Notes: a model not told the origin generated them from the sequence alone. 45,839 nt of DNA from Pelagibacteraceae bacterium AG-410-N23 (GCA_003215055.1 QCKW01000006.1:1-45839); one strand, 5' to 3'. Shown: positions 25,940 to 35,487, counted from the first letter of the stretch. Numbers and translations are program-made.

Positions 25940-26064
25940 TAAAAAAAATTTGTTTAATTATTTTTTTAACTTTACTAGTTGTTTCGTGTGGGAAGAAAAA
26001 TGATCCTATTTTTAAGGAAAAGACAAAAAAAGTTGACCATACAGAATTAAAAATAATCGTATGA
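25936..26064 (+). CDS. LptM-like small lipoprotein
   Basis: 42 residues between argH and lysA, overlapping each by an ATGA. MIKKICLIIFLTLLVVSC is a lipoprotein signal with lipobox VVSC (lipid-modified C18), followed directly by GKKNDPIF, the Cys-Gly-x-Lys pattern with a downstream Pro seen in LptM (YifL) of E. coli and in LppL beside lysA in other proteobacteria. LptM binds the LptD/BamA assembly site and helps LptD disulfide maturation. The LptM assignment rests on size, the lipobox motif and the lysA neighbour. Confidence 0.82.
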   Translation: MIKKICLIIFLTLLVVSCGKKNDPIFKEKTKKVDHTELKIIV

Positions 26065-27275
26065 GATATAAAAGCAAAGACTTATTTATTGATGGCTTAA
26101 AATTTGAGAGTTTAGCAAAAAAATTTGCTACTCCTCTTTATTGTTATTCACTCAAAAAAATAAAAGAAAATATTAAAAATTTTAAGCAACATTTTAAAAG
26201 AATAAATCCAATTTATTGTTTTTCAATTAAGGCAAACTCAAATACAAAATTACTAAATGAAATCAAAAAATTAGGTTTTGGAGCAGATGTGGTATCAATT
26301 GGAGAATTGATGAAAGCATTAAAGTCAGGATTTAAATCCAATAAAATAGTTTTTTCAGGGGTCGGAAAAACTGCTAAAGAGATAAGCTTTGCAATAGATA
26401 AAAAAATTTTACTTATAAATACAGAGTCAAAAGGTGAAATACTTGAAATAGAAAAAATTGCAAAAAATAAAAAAAAATTGGTTAATATTGGTATAAGGCT
26501 AAACCCAAATACTGATGCAAAAACTTTAAAACAAATATCAACTGGGAAAAAAGAGAACAAATTTGGTGTATCTGAAAAAATTTTCTTAGAGTTAATAGAA
26601 TTAGTTAAAAGATCTAAATTTTTAAATCTCAAATGTTTAAGTGTTCATATAGGAAGTCAAATACTTGATCATAGACCGTATGAGAGAATGTTAAACGTTA
26701 TACAAAAAGTTATCAATAAATCAAAATTTAATTTTGAATATGTTGATTTAGGTGGTGGGATGGGTATTGATTATGAAAAAAATAATAAAAATCTTAATTT
26801 AAGAAAATATGCTACTAATATAGAAAAATTTTTAAAAAAAAATAATTGTAAAATTATTTTTGAACCTGGAAGATCAATAATAGCAAACGCTGGTCATTTA
26901 GTTTCAGAAGTAATTTATATAAAAGAAGGTGAAAAAAAAAATTTTGTTATAGTTGATGCTGCTATGAACGACTTGATGAGACCCGCCTTATACAATGCTT
27001 ACCATCGAGTCATTCCAGCTAAAAAAAATAATCAAAAATCTCAAAAACCTTATGAATTTGTTGGACCTATATGTGAAAGCACTGATAAATTTTCTACTGT
27101 TAAAAAATTCCAAAAACTAAAAAAAAAAGATTTAATAGTTATTTGTGATGTTGGTGCATACGGTATGTCTTTAAGTTCAAACTATAATTTAAGACTAAAA
27201 CCTGCTGAAATTCTTATTAATGGATCAAAAGTTAAAATTATTAACAAACGACAAACTTTGAGAGATATCGTTTAA
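26061..27275 (+). CDS. lysA: Diaminopimelate decarboxylase
   Basis: PLP enzyme that makes lysine from meso-diaminopimelate. 404 residues. The PLP lysine is K57 in YCFSIKANS; HIGSQI near 196 and the glycine-rich GGGMGIDY near 231 bind cofactor phosphate; EPGRSIIANAG near 270 and the catalytic Cys in GPICESTDKF near 340 complete the type III fold. ATGA overlap with the lipoprotein gene upstream, 12 bases before plsC downstream. Confidence 0.96.
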   Translation: MRYKSKDLFIDGLKFESLAKKFATPLYCYSLKKIKENIKNFKQHFKRINPIYCFSIKANSNTKLLNEIKKLGFGADVVSIGELMKALKSGFKSNKIVFSGVGKTAKEISFAIDKKILLINTESKGEILEIEKIAKNKKKLVNIGIRLNPNTDAKTLKQISTGKKENKFGVSEKIFLELIELVKRSKFLNLKCLSVHIGSQILDHRPYERMLNVIQKVINKSKFNFEYVDLGGGMGIDYEKNNKNLNLRKYATNIEKFLKKNNCKIIFEPGRSIIANAGHLVSEVIYIKEGEKKNFVIVDAAMNDLMRPALYNAYHRVIPAKKNNQKSQKPYEFVGPICESTDKFSTVKKFQKLKKKDLIVICDVGAYGMSLSSNYNLRLKPAEILINGSKVKIINKRQTLRDIV

Positions 27276-27287
27276 TTGAAAATATAA

Positions 27288-27989
27288 ATGATTAGAAATA
27301 TTTTATTTTCAATATTTTTCTTTTTAGGAATAATATTTATATCATTAATATTTCTCCCAAGCTTAATAATGCCACAAAAAATTGTTTTATTTGGTGGTAA
27401 GTTAATGGGACATTGGGCTGGTATATGTCTCAAAATTTTTCTTTCAACAAAAATTACTTTAAAAGGAGAGGAAAATATTATTAAAGAAGAAAAGTTTTTT
27501 ATTGCTGCTTCACATCAATCAATGTTTGAGACTTTTTTTTTACAAACCATCTTTAATTCCCCAGTATTTATTTTAAAAAAAGAATTATTATTTATTCCAA
27601 TATTTGGATGGTATCTAAAAAAAATAGGATCTATATCTATCCAAAGAAATAGGTTTTCTAAAGAAAATTTAGATTTCAATAAAAAAGTTTCCGAAACTAT
27701 AAATAATTCTGACAGACCAATTATTATATTTCCCCAGGCAACAAGAGTTTTACCAACAGAAAGACCTCCATTTAAAAAGGGTGCAAGCCGAATTTACGAA
27801 GAATTAAAAGTTTTTTGTCAGCCAATTGCTATAAATTCAGGTTTTGTATGGCCTAAAAAAGGAAGTAAGGTTCCAAATAAAGAGATTACTATATCTATTC
27901 TAAAACCAATTGAACCAGGACTATCAAAAGAACTGTTTTTAACAACTTTAGAAAAAAACATTTACACAGAACTTGATATGATAAATTGA
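27288..27989 (+). CDS. plsC: 1-acyl-sn-glycerol-3-phosphate acyltransferase
   Basis: Adds the second acyl chain to lysophosphatidic acid, giving phosphatidic acid. 233 residues with an N-terminal hydrophobic membrane anchor (about 5-25). Motif I is HQSMFE (about 77-82), with Glu in place of the usual Asp of HX4D; I believe other alphaproteobacterial members share this. Motif III reads FPQATR instead of FPEGTR. The downstream KKGASRIYEELKV region matches the family. Last gene of the argH run; its stop abuts that of dnaN (no gap). Confidence 0.85.
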   Translation: MIRNILFSIFFFLGIIFISLIFLPSLIMPQKIVLFGGKLMGHWAGICLKIFLSTKITLKGEENIIKEEKFFIAASHQSMFETFFLQTIFNSPVFILKKELLFIPIFGWYLKKIGSISIQRNRFSKENLDFNKKVSETINNSDRPIIIFPQATRVLPTERPPFKKGASRIYEELKVFCQPIAINSGFVWPKKGSKVPNKEITISILKPIEPGLSKELFLTTLEKNIYTELDMIN

Positions 27990-29102
27990 TTAGCCTTTCA
28001 TTGGCATAACAACAAAAATACTGTCAAAATCTCCTGGGTCTTTAATCAAAACTGGTGATCCTGTATCATTAAAATATAACTCTATTTTGTCGCCATCTAT
28101 CTGTGAAGCAACATCAATTAAATATTTACTATTAAAACTTATCTCTAAATCATGCTCAAATTTGACATTTATTGTTTCCTTACCATCGCCACTATTTGTA
28201 TTATTTACAGATAGATCAAGCGTATCTTTTGAAAGATTAAACTTTACACCATCTTTTTTATCAAATGATACAGATGCTACTCTGTCTACTGAATTTAAAA
28301 AAATTTTTAATTCAATTTCTAATTTCTTTTGATTATTTTTTGGAATCACTTGAATATAATTTGGAAATTTACCATCAATTAATTTAGAGATTAAAGTGCT
28401 ATTTTGTAACTCAAACTTTATTTTTGATTTCATGTTAGAGATCTTAACTTCACCATCATAATTCTCTAATAATGAACATAATTGAAAAATTGTTTTTTTT
28501 GGCAAAATTATCGATTCAAAGTCTATTTTGTTGTTTAATCTAATTTTTGAAATTGACATTCTATGACTATCAGTAGCAGCCGCAGTCAAATAATATTTAT
28601 CCTCGACCTCGGTTTGATGAAAATATATACCGCTTAAATAATGTCTTGTTTCATCGTTTGAAACCGAAAACTTACATTTATTTAATAATTTTAAAAGTTG
28701 TTTTGATTTAATTGAAAAACTACTATGATTGAAATCTTCTTCTGTTATTGGAAATTCAGATGCATCTAAACAATTTAAGTTGAATATTGATTTTTCAGAT
28801 TCCAAATGCAGCTTATTTTTATCATTTAACGTAAGATTAATTTTATTTCCAGACGTAAATTTTCTAACAATGTCATACATAACAGAGGAGGTGCTAGTTG
28901 TCGTTCCCTCTTCTAAAACTTCTATATTATTGATCTGATGGATAAAGATTAGATCTAAATCTGTAGCTTTTAGCACTAGTTTAGAATTTTTTGCCTCTAA
29001 TAAAATGTTTGACAAAATTGCTAAAGTGCTTCTTTTTTCAATAACCCCCTGACAAAAATTTAAAGCTTGCTGTAAGTCTTGCTGATTTACACTAAATTTC
29101 AT
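27990..29102 (-). CDS. dnaN: DNA polymerase III beta subunit (sliding clamp)
   Basis: 370 residues, three tandem clamp domains. The N-terminus MKFSVNQQDLQQALNF and C-terminus SIFVVMPMKG (the conserved (M/R)P(M/L)+ ending) are typical. Dimeric ring that tethers DNA polymerase III. The start lies 11 bases inside dnaA, so the two are coupled. recF does not follow; the next gene is the convergent plsC. Confidence 0.97.
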   Translation of the reverse strand: MKFSVNQQDLQQALNFCQGVIEKRSTLAILSNILLEAKNSKLVLKATDLDLIFIHQINNIEVLEEGTTTSTSSVMYDIVRKFTSGNKINLTLNDKNKLHLESEKSIFNLNCLDASEFPITEEDFNHSSFSIKSKQLLKLLNKCKFSVSNDETRHYLSGIYFHQTEVEDKYYLTAAATDSHRMSISKIRLNNKIDFESIILPKKTIFQLCSLLENYDGEVKISNMKSKIKFELQNSTLISKLIDGKFPNYIQVIPKNNQKKLEIELKIFLNSVDRVASVSFDKKDGVKFNLSKDTLDLSVNNTNSGDGKETINVKFEHDLEISFNSKYLIDVASQIDGDKIELYFNDTGSPVLIKDPGDFDSIFVVMPMKG

Positions 29103-30510
29103 TATTATTATTGTACAGTATTTGGTTTTTTAATTTATTTATATTATCAACCATTTCAGGATCTTTCTCTTTTAATTTTTCAATAGTTTTCACTGAATGA
29201 ATTATAGTTGTATGATCTCTATTTGAAAACTCACGTCCTATCTCTGGAAGTGATTTTGAGGTGAGGACTTTAGTCAAATATATAGCAGTTTGTCTCGGTC
29301 TTACTAAGTATCTAGATCTTCTAGAAGAAAGCATTTCATTTTTACTAATTTTAAAATACTTACAAACTAAAGTTTGAATTAAATCAATCGTTACTTTATT
29401 TTCTGATAAATTTAGCAAATCTTTAAGGACAATCTTTATTTCTGATAAATTAGGTGATTTATTATAAATTCTTGAGAAGGAAGCTATTCTATTTAATGCA
29501 CCAACAAGTTCCCTTATACTTCCAGATATTTCTGTGCTTATATAATCTTGTATCTCTTTAGATATCTTAATTTGATCTGAGTACAAATCGTTAAATTCTT
29601 GAGTTTTCTTTTCGATAATTTTTTTTCTTAATTCGTAATCAGGTTTTTGTATATCAACGACTAAACCACCCGCAAATCTAGATTTGATTCGTTCTTGTAT
29701 TCTCGATAACTTGTTTGGTGGTCTATCAGCTGAAACTATTATTTGAGAGCCTTTATCTAATAAAGCATTAAAAGTGTGAAAAAACTCTTCTTGCATGGCC
29801 TCTTTTCCGTTCATAAACTGAATATCATCGATTAATAGAGTATCTGTATTTCTAAAATATTCTTTAAATTTGACCATTTCATTTGCCTTGATTGATTTAA
29901 CAAATTGATACATAAATCTTTCCGCTGAAATAAACATTACTTTTTTATTTTTTTTAAGTTCAAAGCCGATTGAGTTTAGAAGATGAGTTTTTCCCATTCC
30001 AACACCGCCATAAATATAAAGTGGATTGTAAAGAGAACTATTTTCGACAACTTTTAATGATGCTTGATAAGCAAGTTTGTTACTTAAGCCAGTAATAAAA
30101 TTTTCAAATCTTTTGTTTGGATCAATACGATTATACTGCAAGTAAGTGTCTTTTATAAACGATATATTGTCGTTAACTAAATTTTCATTTTTGTGAACAT
30201 CAAAATTTTTTTTATCAATGTTCTTTTGTTCAATAATTTTAAATTCAACTCTAATTATATTCTTTTTATAGTTTTTAATTATCTTTAATATTTGATCTAA
30301 ATACCTTGATGTTATCCAGTCCCGAATAAATCGTGTGGGCACAGATATTAAGATATAATTATTGAATTCCTCAATGAATTCAATTTTTTTTAACCAACTT
30401 TCAAATACATCCAAACCAAGTTTATTTTTCATCTCAACTTGTATAAGGTTCCAATTAAATTCTTTAGAGTTATAAGATTGAAGGTTATTATTTTTGTAAG
30501 ATTTGTTCAT
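29092..30510 (-). CDS. dnaA: Chromosomal replication initiator DnaA
   Basis: 472 residues. Domain I at about 20-90 (WNLIQVEMKNKLGLDVFESW), AAA+ domain III with Walker A YGGVGMGKTHLLNS near 168 and Walker B LLIDDIQFMNGKEAMQEEFF near 230, and the domain IV DNA-binding signature FSNRDHTTIIHSVKTIE near 430. Melts the origin and loads the helicase. rpsT lies upstream on the same strand (290-base gap), an order also found in Caulobacter and rhizobia. Confidence 0.97.
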   Translation of the reverse strand: MNKSYKNNNLQSYNSKEFNWNLIQVEMKNKLGLDVFESWLKKIEFIEEFNNYILISVPTRFIRDWITSRYLDQILKIIKNYKKNIIRVEFKIIEQKNIDKKNFDVHKNENLVNDNISFIKDTYLQYNRIDPNKRFENFITGLSNKLAYQASLKVVENSSLYNPLYIYGGVGMGKTHLLNSIGFELKKNKKVMFISAERFMYQFVKSIKANEMVKFKEYFRNTDTLLIDDIQFMNGKEAMQEEFFHTFNALLDKGSQIIVSADRPPNKLSRIQERIKSRFAGGLVVDIQKPDYELRKKIIEKKTQEFNDLYSDQIKISKEIQDYISTEISGSIRELVGALNRIASFSRIYNKSPNLSEIKIVLKDLLNLSENKVTIDLIQTLVCKYFKISKNEMLSSRRSRYLVRPRQTAIYLTKVLTSKSLPEIGREFSNRDHTTIIHSVKTIEKLKEKDPEMVDNINKLKNQILYNNNNEI

Positions 30511-30800
30511 ATAAATTTTTTTAAACTAATTTAATTTGGAAGAAAACTTAGTTAGATGTATAATAATATTATTGCAACAAATAATTTTAAAATTTAAAAA
30601 AAAAATAAAATCTAAGATTGTGCAATCAGCTCTAGTATTAAAAAAAACTTTTTAGATCAATTTTTTATTAATAAAATTTATAATTGAAAATGTGAGTTTA
30701 AAATATTTACTAAATCTAAATGTTGTACAAAGAAAATTTTTATTTATAGATTTTGTAGATCTTCAGGTTGCATTAAAATAACAACCTCTAGTAATCAATT
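30511..30800. other. AT-rich gap between dnaA and rpsT (dnaA leader/promoter region)
   Basis: 290 bases with no credible gene. It contains long A and T runs, a short GATTG-TG-CAATC inverted repeat (30616-30627), a near-match to an IHF site (GATCAATTTTTTA around 30656) and the AGGTTG/CAACCT repeat described separately. No TTATCCACA-type DnaA box was seen, so an origin is not supported, although AT richness and the dnaA neighbour would fit one. The dnaA promoter should lie here. Confidence 0.4.
30765..30787 (-). terminator. Weak stem-loop after rpsT
   Basis: AGGTTG and CAACCT (6-base arms, 11-base loop) lie 14 bases past the rpsT stop on the minus strand. There is no U-tract after the stem, so it may only slow or process the transcript between rpsT and dnaA. 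Confidence 0.3.
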
Positions 30801-31061
30801 TCAAAGAGCTGAAATCTTTTTTGTAATTCTAGAAACATTTCTAGAAGCATTTTGTTTTTTTATTACACCAGTTTTTGCAATTTTCATTAACTCAGAATTC
30901 AACTTGGGTAAGAATTTAATAGCTTGGGATTTATCTTTTTTTTCAATTAAAAAGTTCATTTTTTTTAGAGCGTTTTTATATCTGCTTTTTCTAGCTTTAT
31001 TGACTTTTGTTTGTTTGGATATTCTTCTTACTCTTTTAATTGCTGATTTTGTATTAGCCAT
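30801..31061 (-). CDS. rpsT: 30S ribosomal protein S20
   Basis: 86 residues, highly basic, with the classical start MANTKSAIKRVRRISKQTKVN and C-terminal ASRNVSRITKKISAL. Binds 16S rRNA in the 30S body. Single gene between mutM and dnaA, transcribed toward dnaA. Confidence 0.96.
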   Translation of the reverse strand: MANTKSAIKRVRRISKQTKVNKARKSRYKNALKKMNFLIEKKDKSQAIKFLPKLNSELMKIAKTGVIKKQNASRNVSRITKKISAL

Positions 31062-31111
31062 AATGCGAGGGGTATAGCTTGAGAAATTCTATCGGTCAAT
31101 CAAATAATTTG

Positions 31112-31975
31112 TCATTTTTGACATGAATTGCAAAAAAAAGTTGATCTATTTGAAATCATTTTTTTTTGAATCACACCTTTGCATTTAATTTTTTTACACT
31201 TTAATCCCTCTCTATCATAAACTTTAAAAATTTTTTGAAAATTTCCTTCTTTTCCTGAAATATTTTTAAAATCTCTTATACTTGAGCCTCCTTTTTTAAT
31301 TGCTTCCGATAAAACTTTTTTTGAGTAGTCAATAATACTTTTACATTTACTTTCATCAAGTTTAGAAACTATTTGATCTGGTTTAATTTCACATAAAAAT
31401 AAGATTTCAGATGCATAAATATTACCAATCCCAGAAACAAAACCTTGATCCAATAAAAAATTTTTTATATTTTTTTTTTTATTCTTAAAATATTGAAAAA
31501 CATATTTTATATTAAACTCCTCACTCATTGGCTCAGGTCCTAAATGACTTAATCTTTTTTTCAATAACTTTTTATTTTTTACGATTTCAAAAAAACCAAA
31601 TCTTCTCGGATCATTATAAATTATTTTAGAGTCATCAAATTCTATTTCAATATGATTATGTTTAATTGGTAATCTTATGGAGCTATAAAAACTAAGATTT
31701 GAAACTGGGCTTGCTTTATTTTTGTTTATATAATGGATAGTTCCAGACATACCTAAATGAATTAGACAAATTTTTTTGTTGGATAAAGTTAATATCAAAT
31801 ATTTAGAAAATCTATCAACTTTGATTACTTTTTGATTCTTTAAATAGTTTGAGAAATTTATAGGTATTTTTGACCTTAAGTTTCTATTTCTAATTATAAC
31901 TTTTTTTATTTTTTTATGTTTAATCTTTTTATTAAGTGACTGTTTTACTATTTCTACTTCTGGTAATTCTGGCAT
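31112..31975 (-). CDS. mutM: Formamidopyrimidine-DNA glycosylase
   Basis: Bifunctional DNA glycosylase/AP lyase that removes 8-oxoguanine and formamidopyrimidines. 287 residues. MPELPEVEIV gives the N-terminal Pro nucleophile and catalytic Glu. The helix-two-turn-helix part contains DQGFVSGIGNIYASEIL near 170, and the C-terminal zinc finger has cysteines in LKCKKIKCKG and FFCNSCQK (CX4C...CX2C). Divergent from ubiE by 31 bases. Confidence 0.95.
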   Translation of the reverse strand: MPELPEVEIVKQSLNKKIKHKKIKKVIIRNRNLRSKIPINFSNYLKNQKVIKVDRFSKYLILTLSNKKICLIHLGMSGTIHYINKNKASPVSNLSFYSSIRLPIKHNHIEIEFDDSKIIYNDPRRFGFFEIVKNKKLLKKRLSHLGPEPMSEEFNIKYVFQYFKNKKKNIKNFLLDQGFVSGIGNIYASEILFLCEIKPDQIVSKLDESKCKSIIDYSKKVLSEAIKKGGSSIRDFKNISGKEGNFQKIFKVYDREGLKCKKIKCKGVIQKKMISNRSTFFCNSCQK

Positions 31976-32006
31976 TTAATACTATATTGTTTGTATAATT
32001 AATTTT

Positions 32007-32711
32007 ATGCAACAATATCTTCAAAATAAAAAAGGGCTAGTTAAAAAAGTATTTGATCAAGTTTATGATCGTTATGACTTAATGAACGATTTAATGTCGC
32101 TTGGTGTTCACAGATTTTGGAAAAAAAGTCTTCTTAATCAAATGAATCCATCAGCGAAGAGTAAATTAATTGATGTTGCTTGTGGAACAGGAGATATTGC
32201 TCAAATTTATTTACGTAAAGTAAGTGCCGAAGCGGAAATAACTTGTGTTGATCCAAATCAAGGTATGATTAACAAAGGGAGAGAAAAGTTAAAAGATTTT
32301 AAAAATTTAAAATGGATAATATCACCAGCAGAAAATTTAAAAATAGAAGATAATAAATTTGATTTTTATACAATAAGTTTTGGTTTAAGAAATACAAAAA
32401 ATATAGAAAAAGCTATCTCTGAGGCTTATAGAGTTTTAAAACCAGGGGGACGGTTTTTGTGCCTTGAGTTTTCAAAAATTAAAAATGATATTTTAAATAC
32501 TATGTATAATAATTATTCAAAATTAATTCCAGAAATTGGAAAATTTGTTGTTGGGAAAAAAGAACCTTATGAATATTTAGTAAAAAGTATTGAAAATTTC
32601 GTAAATCAAGATGAATTAATTGATTTAATGAAAAAGAAAAATTTTAAAGAATGCAATTATAGAAACTTATCTGGTGGAATAGTTTCAATACATAGTGGAT
32701 GGAAAATTTAA
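32007..32711 (+). CDS. ubiE: Ubiquinone/menaquinone C-methyltransferase UbiE
   Basis: 234 residues. SAM-dependent methyltransferase acting on 2-polyprenyl-6-methoxy-benzoquinol in ubiquinone synthesis. The N-terminal KVFDQVYDRYDLMNDLMSLG and the SAM-binding LIDVACGTGDIA (about 52-63) are family signatures, followed by ISFGLRNTKNIEKAI near 130. First of the ubiE-ubiB-coaBC-dut run; the stop overlaps the ubiB start as TAATG. Confidence 0.95.
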   Translation: MQQYLQNKKGLVKKVFDQVYDRYDLMNDLMSLGVHRFWKKSLLNQMNPSAKSKLIDVACGTGDIAQIYLRKVSAEAEITCVDPNQGMINKGREKLKDFKNLKWIISPAENLKIEDNKFDFYTISFGLRNTKNIEKAISEAYRVLKPGGRFLCLEFSKIKNDILNTMYNNYSKLIPEIGKFVVGKKEPYEYLVKSIENFVNQDELIDLMKKKNFKECNYRNLSGGIVSIHSGWKI

Positions 32712-34279
32712 TGATAACAAAATTAATAACTCTATTTAAGCTTGGAAGAAAAGTTGCAAAATCAGATATACTTGAAATTACTTCAAAATTTCAAGAGCCT
32801 CCTTTAACTATTAAAATATTATTTAAAATTTTGTCTTTCTCCTTTCAAACAAAAAAACCTTTGGAAATGACTAAAGATGTCGGTGAAAGATTGTCAAGTT
32901 CTCTTGAGTCAATGGGGACAACATTTATCAAACTTGGACAATTTTTGGCTACAAGACCGGATATCATAGGAGAAGAACTCTCCAGAAAACTCGAAAACCT
33001 TCAAGACAAATTACCTCCATTCTCATTGGTTGAAGCAAAAGAGATAATAAAAAATGATTTAGGAGAAGATACTTTCAATTCAATAATAAATTTAAGTGAG
33101 CCTGTTGCTGCGGCGTCAATTGCTCAGGTTCACAAGGCACAAATTAATGATAACGGCACAATAAAAGATGTAGCTATTAAAATACTAAGACCAAATATTA
33201 AAAAAATATTCAATGATGAAATTGATGCAATGATGTTATTTGCTTTTTTAATTGAATCATTTGTTAAAAAAACGAAAAGGCTAAAACTAGTTGAAGTAGT
33301 TTTTCTTTTAAAAGAAATTACAAATCTAGAAATGGATTTGAGATTTGAGGCAGCAGCGGCAAATGAATATTCTGAGAACACCAAAAACGATGTTGGTTTT
33401 AGAGTTCCTCATATATATTGGAATTTTACCAGTGAAAATGTAATGACATTAGATTGGGTAGATGGAGTATCAATAAGAGAAACTGAGCAATTAAAAAAAA
33501 AGAATTTTAATACTGAGAAAATCGCAGAGGACATAATACAAAACTTTTTAAGACATGCTGTAAGAGATGGTTTTTTTCATGCGGATATGCATCAAGGAAA
33601 TATATTTATAGATAATAATGGTCATATTGTTCCAATTGACTTTGGAATAATGGGCAGACTAGACAAAATGAGTAAACGATTTCTAGCTGAAATATTATTC
33701 GGCTTTATTCAAAGAGATTATCGTAAAGTTGCGGAGGTACATTTAATTGCAGGCCTTGTTCCTAAAGAAGTACCTATCGATGATCTTGCTCAAGCCTTGA
33801 GATCTATTGGAGAACCAATATTTGGCCAAGCAGTAAAGGATATTTCTGGTGGAAAATTATTAAAACAATTATTTGATGTTACAGAAAAGTTTAATATGCA
33901 AACACAACCACAACTGCTTATGTTACAAAAAACAATGGTTGTAGTTGAAGGTGTAGCTAGAAAGTTAAATCCTAACACTAATATATGGATTACTTCAAAA
34001 CCAGTTCTTGAAGATTGGCTAAGAGAAACAAAAGATCCCATGACTACAATAAATGAAACAATACAGACAACATCTGAAGTAATAAAAAGACTACCTGAGT
34101 TTCCTGAAATAATGGATAAAGCAAATCAAGCGCTTACATATTTAGCAAGTGGTCAGATTCCACAAAATTCAAATTCTTATACGGCTTTAAATACAAAAAA
34201 AATGGAAATGATTTCTTTTAGAAACCAATCTATTATTGGTTTATTAGTCCTTGTAATTTTTGGTCTATTGGTATTTTAA
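32711..34279 (+). CDS. ubiB: UbiB/ABC1 kinase-like ubiquinone biosynthesis protein
   Basis: 522 residues from the ATG at 32711, preferred over the in-frame 32699 because of the TAATG junction. Atypical protein-kinase-like fold: the KxGQ motif in FIKLGQFLATRPDII, Ala-rich loop VAAASIAQVHKA, catalytic HADMHQGNIF and metal-binding PIDFGIMGRL are all visible. A C-terminal hydrophobic segment (SIIGLLVLVIFGLLVF) would anchor it in the membrane, as is usual. It supports ubiquinone synthesis, probably by ATP-dependent handling of lipid intermediates. Confidence 0.94.
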   Translation: MITKLITLFKLGRKVAKSDILEITSKFQEPPLTIKILFKILSFSFQTKKPLEMTKDVGERLSSSLESMGTTFIKLGQFLATRPDIIGEELSRKLENLQDKLPPFSLVEAKEIIKNDLGEDTFNSIINLSEPVAAASIAQVHKAQINDNGTIKDVAIKILRPNIKKIFNDEIDAMMLFAFLIESFVKKTKRLKLVEVVFLLKEITNLEMDLRFEAAAANEYSENTKNDVGFRVPHIYWNFTSENVMTLDWVDGVSIRETEQLKKKNFNTEKIAEDIIQNFLRHAVRDGFFHADMHQGNIFIDNNGHIVPIDFGIMGRLDKMSKRFLAEILFGFIQRDYRKVAEVHLIAGLVPKEVPIDDLAQALRSIGEPIFGQAVKDISGGKLLKQLFDVTEKFNMQTQPQLLMLQKTMVVVEGVARKLNPNTNIWITSKPVLEDWLRETKDPMTTINETIQTTSEVIKRLPEFPEIMDKANQALTYLASGQIPQNSNSYTALNTKKMEMISFRNQSIIGLLVLVIFGLLVF

Positions 34280-34287
34280 TTCACACG

Positions 34288-35487
34288 ATGAATAATTTAA
34301 ATAATAAAAAAATTTTGCTAATAATTTGTGGTGGAATAGCTGCTTATAAAAGTCTTGAGATAATAAGACTTCTAAAAAAAGTTAACGTAATTATAAAAAC
34401 AATTCTTACCAAAAGTGGTGCTGAATTTGTAACTCCTCTTTCAATTACTTCGTTATCTCAATCAAAAGTTTATCAAGATCTTTTTAGTATAGAAAATGAG
34501 GCAAAAATGGATCATATTAGCCTTTCAAGATGGGCAGATTTGATTTTAATTGCTCCTGCTACAGCCAATACAATATCTAAACTTGCTAATGGAAATTCAG
34601 ATGATTTAGCATCCACTGTTGCACTTGCCTCAAACAAAAAAATTTTTATTGCTCCAGCAATGAACGTGAGAATGTGGGAACATGCATCTACAAAACAAAA
34701 TATATCTAAACTTAAATCTTATAACTATAGATTAATTGGTCCTGAAATTGGAGATATGGCATGTGGTGAATACGGTGAAGGAAAAATGTCCGAACCAGTA
34801 AAAATAGTAGATGAAATAGAAAACTATTTTAAAAGTTTAAAAAAAAACAGTAAGTTAAAAGCAATAGTAACTGCAGGACCAACTAATGAATATATTGATC
34901 CAATAAGATTTATCACTAATAAATCAAGCGGAAAACAAGGATATGAGATAGCAAAATCATTATCAAACAAAGGTTTTGATACAACCTTAATTTCTGGACC
35001 AACAAATTTGAAAATAAATGACGATATTAATTTAATTAAGGTTGAAACTGCTGAAGAAATGTTTCAATCAACTCTCAATAGCTTGCCTGCGGACGTTGCA
35101 ATATTTTCTGCAGCAGTTGGGGATTATAAAGTAAAAAATGCTTCTAAAGAAAAAATTAAAAAAAAAGATAATCTCAATTTAAAATTAGAGAAAAATGTAG
35201 ATATTCTAAATTATATTTCTAATCATAATTCTTTAAGACCTAAGCTCGTAATTGGATTTGCTGCAGAAACAAATAATTTAGAGAAAAACGCTAAGGAAAA
35301 GCTAAATGAAAAAAATTGTGATTGGATAATTGCAAATGATGTATCTAATGAAAAAATTGGTTTTGATTCAGATTTTAATGAAGTATCAATTTTTTATAAA
35401 AATAAAAATTTTGAAAAACTTAAATATAAACCTAAATCTGAAATTTCAGATGAAGTAGTAGAAAAAATTATTAATCATTTAAATTAA
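34288..35487 (+). CDS. coaBC: Bifunctional phosphopantothenoylcysteine synthetase/decarboxylase
   Basis: Two steps of coenzyme A synthesis in one 399-residue protein. The N-terminal flavin CoaC half has CGGIAAYKSLEIIR, the His in KMDHISLSRWADLI, APAMNVRMW (PXMNXXMW) and the Cys of MACGEYGEGKM near 160. The CoaB half starts at about 190 with TAGPTNEYIDPIRFITNKSS and GKQGYEIAKSL. The stop overlaps the dut start (TAATG). Confidence 0.95.
   Translation: MNNLNNKKILLIICGGIAAYKSLEIIRLLKKVNVIIKTILTKSGAEFVTPLSITSLSQSKVYQDLFSIENEAKMDHISLSRWADLILIAPATANTISKLANGNSDDLASTVALASNKKIFIAPAMNVRMWEHASTKQNISKLKSYNYRLIGPEIGDMACGEYGEGKMSEPVKIVDEIENYFKSLKKNSKLKAIVTAGPTNEYIDPIRFITNKSSGKQGYEIAKSLSNKGFDTTLISGPTNLKINDDINLIKVETAEEMFQSTLNSLPADVAIFSAAVGDYKVKNASKEKIKKKDNLNLKLEKNVDILNYISNHNSLRPKLVIGFAAETNNLEKNAKEKLNEKNCDWIIANDVSNEKIGFDSDFNEVSIFYKNKNFEKLKYKPKSEISDEVVEKIINHLN

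Noticed and set aside
30511..30800. Chromosome origin beside dnaA
   Set aside because: No TTATCCACA-type DnaA boxes or repeated 13-mers were seen; the AT richness is normal for this genome.
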